Assembly: GCA_963817785.1 (NCBI GenBank)
Contig: CAWFPL010000002.1
Coordinates: forward strand, 992,001-1,056,000
Reading direction: 5' to 3'
Length of the DNA: 64,000 nt
Origin: JAKALD01 sp963817785
GTDB taxonomy: Bacteria; Pseudomonadota; Gammaproteobacteria; Burkholderiales; SG8-39
The translations under genes and the position numbers were made by a program. Below, one piece after another: positions 60,297 to 64,000 of this stretch. The notes under the pieces are model-generated. The model made no database searches. It was not told where the DNA came from and saw only the letters and a program-made list of their open reading frames with translations. Position 1 is the stretch's first letter. Every line of letters starts with the position of its first letter.

Positions 60297-61601
60297 CATC
60301 TCCGTGGAGTCCTCAAAGGACTGCCCGCCATTCAGGTTTCTCTTCCCCGCGGTCCGACCTGTCGCGCCATCACTCGCACATCAACCTGCGCAACCTTTTA
60401 GCGATCCACTCTCCTTGTTGGTTCGTTGATCTTCTACGCAGCGTTCGCTGCGTAACCCTTCTGGTACGTCCGCTCATGGGCAAGCAACGCCCAGATCGTG
60501 CGCGCCATCTTGTTGGCAAGGGCCACCGCCGCCGCGTTGAACGGCCGGCGCGCCAGCAGCTGCTCGAGCCAGGCATCGGGCTCCTTGGCGCGGGTGATGA
60601 CCGAGCGCGCGCCGTGAATGAGCAAGGTGCGCAGATACACATCGCCGCGCTTGCTGATGCCCTGGAGCTTCACCCGGCCGCCGGTGCCGCTCTGGCGCGG
60701 CACCAGCCCCAGGAACGCCGCGAACTCGCGGCCCGACTTGAACGTCCGGGCATCGCCAATCGTCGCCACCGCCGCCGTGGCTGTGAGCAAGCCCACGCCC
60801 GGAATGTCCATGAGCCGCTTGGCCGCCTTGTCGTCCTTTTTCCACGCAGTGAGCTTCTTCTCGATCTCGGCAATGTCCTGGTCCAGCGCCTCGATGCGCT
60901 GCAATTGCCCGCGCACGGCCTCGAGCACCATCGCCGGCAGCACGCCCTCGAGCTCGGCGAGCTCCCGGGGAACGCGCTCCAAGCCTTTTCGCCGACCCTG
61001 CGACAGGGCCGCACCGAACTCGTAGAGCAGCCCGCGCAGCTGGTTGCTCTGCATCGTTCTGATCTTCACCAGCTGCTCGCGCATGCGGTGCAGCATGAGC
61101 ACGCTTTGCTGCCCTTCGCTCTTCAGCGCCACGAATTTCATCCCGGGGCGTTGCGCCGCCTCCCAGATCGCCTGGGCATCGGCCGCATCGGTCTTGTTCG
61201 TCTTCACAAACGGGCGCACGAACTGCGCCGCGATCAGCTTCACTTCATGCCCCAGCCCGGTGAGCTTGCGCCCCCAGTAATGCGCACTGCCGCAGGCTTC
61301 CATCGCAATCACCGAGCGCTCCCCGGTTGGCGAAGAACTCCAGCACCTGGCCCCGCTTGAGTTGCCGCCGACCGATCTCGCCCGTTTCCATATCCACCCA
61401 GTGCAGCTGAAACAGCCTCTTTGCCAAGTCCAGTCCGAATGTCGTAGTCTTCATCTCGAGCCCTCCTTACCCTCAAGTGGTCGTTGCAGGACCACCACTT
61501 TGGCACTCTTAGATGCCGTCGGGTACAGCGAGGGCTCCTTCTACTTACCTTCCCTCAGCCTCCCCCGGGTCAGAGGGAGGCGTCCATACCATCTCCGTGG
61601 A
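60297..61601 (-). mobile_element. IS110-family element, boundaries tentative
   Basis: The transposase pseudogene is flanked by non-coding arms of about 125 bp (left) and 140 bp (right). A 12-bp direct repeat CATCTCCGTGGA occurs at 60297-60308 and 61590-61601, spaced 1293 bp, a normal length for IS110 elements, which lack terminal inverted repeats. Small hairpins lie inside the arms: GTCCT..AGGAC (60309-60321) and GCCTCCC..GGGAGGC (about 61558-61581). IS110 elements encode a guide (bridge) RNA in such arms, but I cannot fold it here. The ends need comparison with other copies. Confidence 0.6.
60434..61454 (-). pseudogene. IS110-family transposase, single-base frameshift
   Basis: Two overlapping frames together make one IS110 recombinase. 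The first part (61454 to about 61325) reads MKTTTFGLDLAKRLFQLHW to VLEFFANR; the second, one frame off, continues VIAMEACGSAHYWGRKL to the stop at 60434. Removing one base from the C4 run at 61321-61324 (GGGG on the coding strand) restores a 339-residue protein, the usual length. DEDD-domain acidic residues are present (GLDLAK, AMEACG, KTDAADAQ), as is the C-terminal domain with GVGLLTATAAVATIGD and the serine region LVPRQSGTGGRVKLQ. It is either inactivated or a homopolymer sequence error. Confidence 0.88.
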
Positions 61602-61756
61602 ACAACTGGACGGAATTGTGGCCGAACTCGCACTCCGGCGAGAAGAGGGCCGCCGAGCCCGTTGCGGTGGCCGGGATTTGCCGCTCGCGGCTGCGCCGGG
61701 CATCGGACCCCGGCTCTGGCGCTGCGACAGACGGCTGATTACACTAGCGCGCCCAG

Positions 61757-63043
61757 ATGAGAGAGACCCAGATCGGCCAGCTTCTGCTGGATTCCTGGCG
61801 CGACCTGCACAACCCGAGCGTGGGCTGGCAGATCGGCGCGCTGCTCGTGTGCGTGTCCGTGGCATGGGGCCTTGCGCGGTTGGTGCAATGGCGCTCGCCC
61901 GAGGGCGCGCCGAGCGCGCTGCGGTTGGACGCCGCAGGTATCCGGCGCATAGTGTTTCCCATGGTTGCGACGGCGCTGCTGCTCGTCGCTCGCTCGTGGC
62001 TCGGCTACTGGTACCGGGTCAATCTGCTGAGCGTTGCCATCCCCCTGTTCGGCTCACTCGCGGGCATCCGTTTCGTCGCGTACCTGTTGCGCCTGGCGAT
62101 TCCGACCGGCAGCTGGCTGCACGCCTCGGAGCGCGCGATCGCTACCGTGGTCTGGAGTGCGGTCGCGCTGCACATCACCGGCCTGCTGCCGGAGATGGTC
62201 CGGTTGCTGCAGCACGTGCGCATCTCGTTCGGTTCCCAAAAGCTGTCGCTCTGGCAACTGCTCCAGACCGGGTTCTGGGTGGTCTCGGCGTTGCTGCTGT
62301 CGCTGTGGGCCGGCAGCGCGCTCGAGGCGCGGCTGATGCGCGCCCAGCGGATGCATTCGAGCCTGCGCGTGGTGCTCGCCCGGCTCGGCAAGGCGCTGCT
62401 GGTGGTCGTGGCGATGCTGATCGTATTGCCGCTGCTCGGCATCGATCTCACGGTGCTGTCGGTGTTCGGTGGCGCGCTCGGAGTGGGCCTGGGCCTGGGG
62501 CTGCAGAAAATTGCCTCGAACTATCTGTCGGGCTTCATCATCCTGCTCGACCGCTCGATCCGCATCGGTGACCTGATTACCGCCGACGGTCAGCATGGCG
62601 AGGTGAAGCAGATCACTACGCGCTATGCGGTGGTGCGCGCGCTTACCGGCGTCGAGGCGATCATCCCCAACGACATGCTGGTGACCACGACCGTTCTGAA
62701 CCATTCGTACACCGACAAGAAGGTACGGGTTGCGTTGAAGGTGCAGGTGGCCTACGACACCGATGTCGAACAGACGCTGCAACTGCTGGTCGAAATCGCG
62801 GTGCGCCACCAGCGCGTGCTGCGCGATCCGGCACCGGCGGGTCAACTGACCGAATTTGCCGACAGCGGGATCAACCTGGAGCTCGGATTCTGGATCGACG
62901 ATCCGGAGAACGGCACACTCAACGTGCGCTCGGACATCGCCCGTCAGATCCTGTCCGAGTTCCGCGTGCGCGGGATTGAAATTCCTTTTCCGCAGCGCGA
63001 GGTTAGGCTGCTCGCCGGGAACGGCGTGGGGCCATCCACCTAG
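61757..63043 (+). CDS. MscS-family mechanosensitive channel
   Basis: A 428-residue membrane protein with five or six helices before the MscS core. The pore helix is in LTVLSVFGGALGVGLGLGLQKIASNYLSGFIILL, read in parts, and the cytoplasmic beta domain continues DRSIRIGDLITADGQHGEV and AIIPNDMLVTTTVLNHSYTDKKV, ending in the alpha/beta cage. The extra N-terminal helices make it a medium-size MscS relative (YbdG/MscM-like range). No Shine-Dalgarno; TACACT (61740-61745) lies 11 bases before the ATG. Confidence 0.93.
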   Translation: MRETQIGQLLLDSWRDLHNPSVGWQIGALLVCVSVAWGLARLVQWRSPEGAPSALRLDAAGIRRIVFPMVATALLLVARSWLGYWYRVNLLSVAIPLFGSLAGIRFVAYLLRLAIPTGSWLHASERAIATVVWSAVALHITGLLPEMVRLLQHVRISFGSQKLSLWQLLQTGFWVVSALLLSLWAGSALEARLMRAQRMHSSLRVVLARLGKALLVVVAMLIVLPLLGIDLTVLSVFGGALGVGLGLGLQKIASNYLSGFIILLDRSIRIGDLITADGQHGEVKQITTRYAVVRALTGVEAIIPNDMLVTTTVLNHSYTDKKVRVALKVQVAYDTDVEQTLQLLVEIAVRHQRVLRDPAPAGQLTEFADSGINLELGFWIDDPENGTLNVRSDIARQILSEFRVRGIEIPFPQREVRLLAGNGVGPST

Positions 63044-63185
63044 AATAGTTCTCATATGGCGCATCGGGGCGACGGAGCGCGACGGCGAAGCGCGCTTTCG
63101 GGTTGCGCCGAGAGGCGGTTCGCGTAGAATCCCGCGCGTAAGCCCCCATATAAGACCCGTTACACTTTTTCGGACCCAAGACCCG

Positions 63186-64000
63186 ATGGTATTTTCAGGA
63201 TTGCTCAATCTGCCGTGGTGGGGTTACGTGCTGGCGGCGCTTGGCCTCACGCACGTGACGATCGCCTCGGTCACGATTTTTCTGCATCGTCACCAGGCGC
63301 ACCGCGCGCTCGACCTGCACCCGGTGGTGTCGCACTTCTTCCGCTTCTGGCTGTGGCTGACCACCGGTATGGTCACCAAGGAGTGGGCCGCGATCCATCG
63401 CAAGCACCACGCCAAGTGCGAGACCCCGGACGATCCGCACAGCCCGCAGATGGTGGGCATCAACCGCGTGTTGTGGGGCGGCGTATTCCTGTACCACAAG
63501 GAGTCGCACAACCAGGAGACCATGGAGCGCTACGGCCACGGCACGCCGGACGATTGGATGGAGCGCAACGTGTACTCCAGGCACGCGATCCTCGGCCTGA
63601 CGCTGATGGCGCTGACAAATCTCGCGCTGTTCGGCCTGGTGCCGGGCGTCCTGATCTTCCTCACCCAGATCGTGTGGATTCCGTTCTGGGCCGCGGGAGT
63701 GATCAACGGCATCGGACACTACTGGGGCTATCGCAGCTACGACTGCGCCGACGCCAGCACCAATATCGTACCCTGGGGCATTCTCATCGGCGGCGAGGAG
63801 CTGCACAACAACCACCACGCGTTTGCTTCTTCGGCGAAGCTGTCCTCCAAATGGTATGAATTCGACATCGGCTGGATGTACATCCGCATCCTGGAAATGC
63901 TCGGGCTCGCCTCGGTAAAGAAGGTCGCGCCCAAGCCGAGCTTCGCTGCACCCAAGCCGGCTGCGGATCTCGACACGCTGCATGCCGTGATCGCCAACCG
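63186..64000 (+). CDS. Acyl-CoA/fatty acid desaturase, truncated by window end
   Basis: The first 271 codons of a membrane di-iron desaturase of the stearoyl-CoA (delta-9) type, which makes unsaturated fatty acids aerobically. All three histidine boxes are present: HRHQAHR (34-40), HRKHHAK (71-77) and HNNHH (207-211). Membrane segments lie near 8-32, 50-65, 137-158 and 160-178. The stop is beyond the window. It stands 142 bases after the mscS gene, and the gap shows no clear promoter. Confidence 0.93.
   Translation, partial: MVFSGLLNLPWWGYVLAALGLTHVTIASVTIFLHRHQAHRALDLHPVVSHFFRFWLWLTTGMVTKEWAAIHRKHHAKCETPDDPHSPQMVGINRVLWGGVFLYHKESHNQETMERYGHGTPDDWMERNVYSRHAILGLTLMALTNLALFGLVPGVLIFLTQIVWIPFWAAGVINGIGHYWGYRSYDCADASTNIVPWGILIGGEELHNNHHAFASSAKLSSKWYEFDIGWMYIRILEMLGLASVKKVAPKPSFAAPKPAADLDTLHAVIAN

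Overview
The window is high-GC, gene-dense DNA from a proteobacterium, most likely a betaproteobacterium. The support is the metG / apbC / dcd neighbourhood, the glyA-nrdR-ribD-ribE order, a PhaP-type phasin with PhaR-like operators, the GlrK-lipoprotein-GlrR signalling module and a TctE/TctD-type two-component pair. The exact genus cannot be read from the sequence. No rRNA, tRNA, CRISPR array, prophage or replication origin was seen. Most of the window is chromosomal core, with two insertion sequences and several signalling islands.

Layout. 1-4.0 kb (minus): hydrogenase-4 type membrane genes hyfB, hyfC, hyfE and the start of hyfF, cut by the window edge; hyfE has no stop before hyfF. 4.1-7.0 kb (minus): a signalling group of class III cyclase-PEGA protein, TssQ-like lipoprotein and Ser/Thr kinase. 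7.0-13.1 kb: metG, apbC, dcd, a PLP ornithine/lysine decarboxylase preceded by a strong promoter and a 21-codon leader ORF, and folA. 13.1-17.2 kb: a GlrK/QseE histidine kinase, QseG-like lipoprotein and GlrR/QseF sigma-54 activator, followed by two GlrR-type operators, a textbook sigma-54 promoter and a small membrane protein gene. 17.2-21.0 kb: thyA overlapping a receiver-like/Ser-Thr kinase fusion, then a PilZ protein. 21.0-25.4 kb: mogA, a DUF3237 gene, darP, pmbA, a FrnE-like DsbA protein and a degenerate cyclase.

25.6-37.6 kb is a molybdenum hydroxylase region. It has coxS-coxL-coxM (form II by the AYRGAGR loop and by gene order), then coxD, coxE and coxG on the minus strand. On the plus strand follow two paralogous TctD-like regulators with one TctE-like kinase, an XdhC-family maturation gene and a MocA-like nucleotidyltransferase. 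37.6-46.9 kb carries glyA, nrdR, ribD, ribE, a CopD-like membrane protein, a secreted protein, hrpA and an EI24 protein. A complete IS5-family element (46948-48275, CTAG target duplication) then splits the EI24 gene from a CinA-type molybdopterin-binding gene. 49.2-59.4 kb carries a phasin, two tandem EamA transporters, a DapA-like aldolase, gluQ, thioredoxin, pirin, fumC, purN, a DUF3108 gene and rsmB. 59.4-64 kb carries terC, an IS110 element whose transposase is frameshifted, a MscS channel and the start of a fatty acid desaturase.

The most interesting signals are regulatory. They are the leader ORF in front of the decarboxylase, the self-contained GlrR/sigma-54 circuit with a new-looking target gene, a recurrent promoter design in which a -10 element sits 7-11 bases before a start codon with no Shine-Dalgarno (twice as a symmetric TATNATA between divergent genes), and PhaR-like operators that bracket the phasin promoter. 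Unusual proteins include the kinase with a dead receiver domain translationally coupled to thyA.
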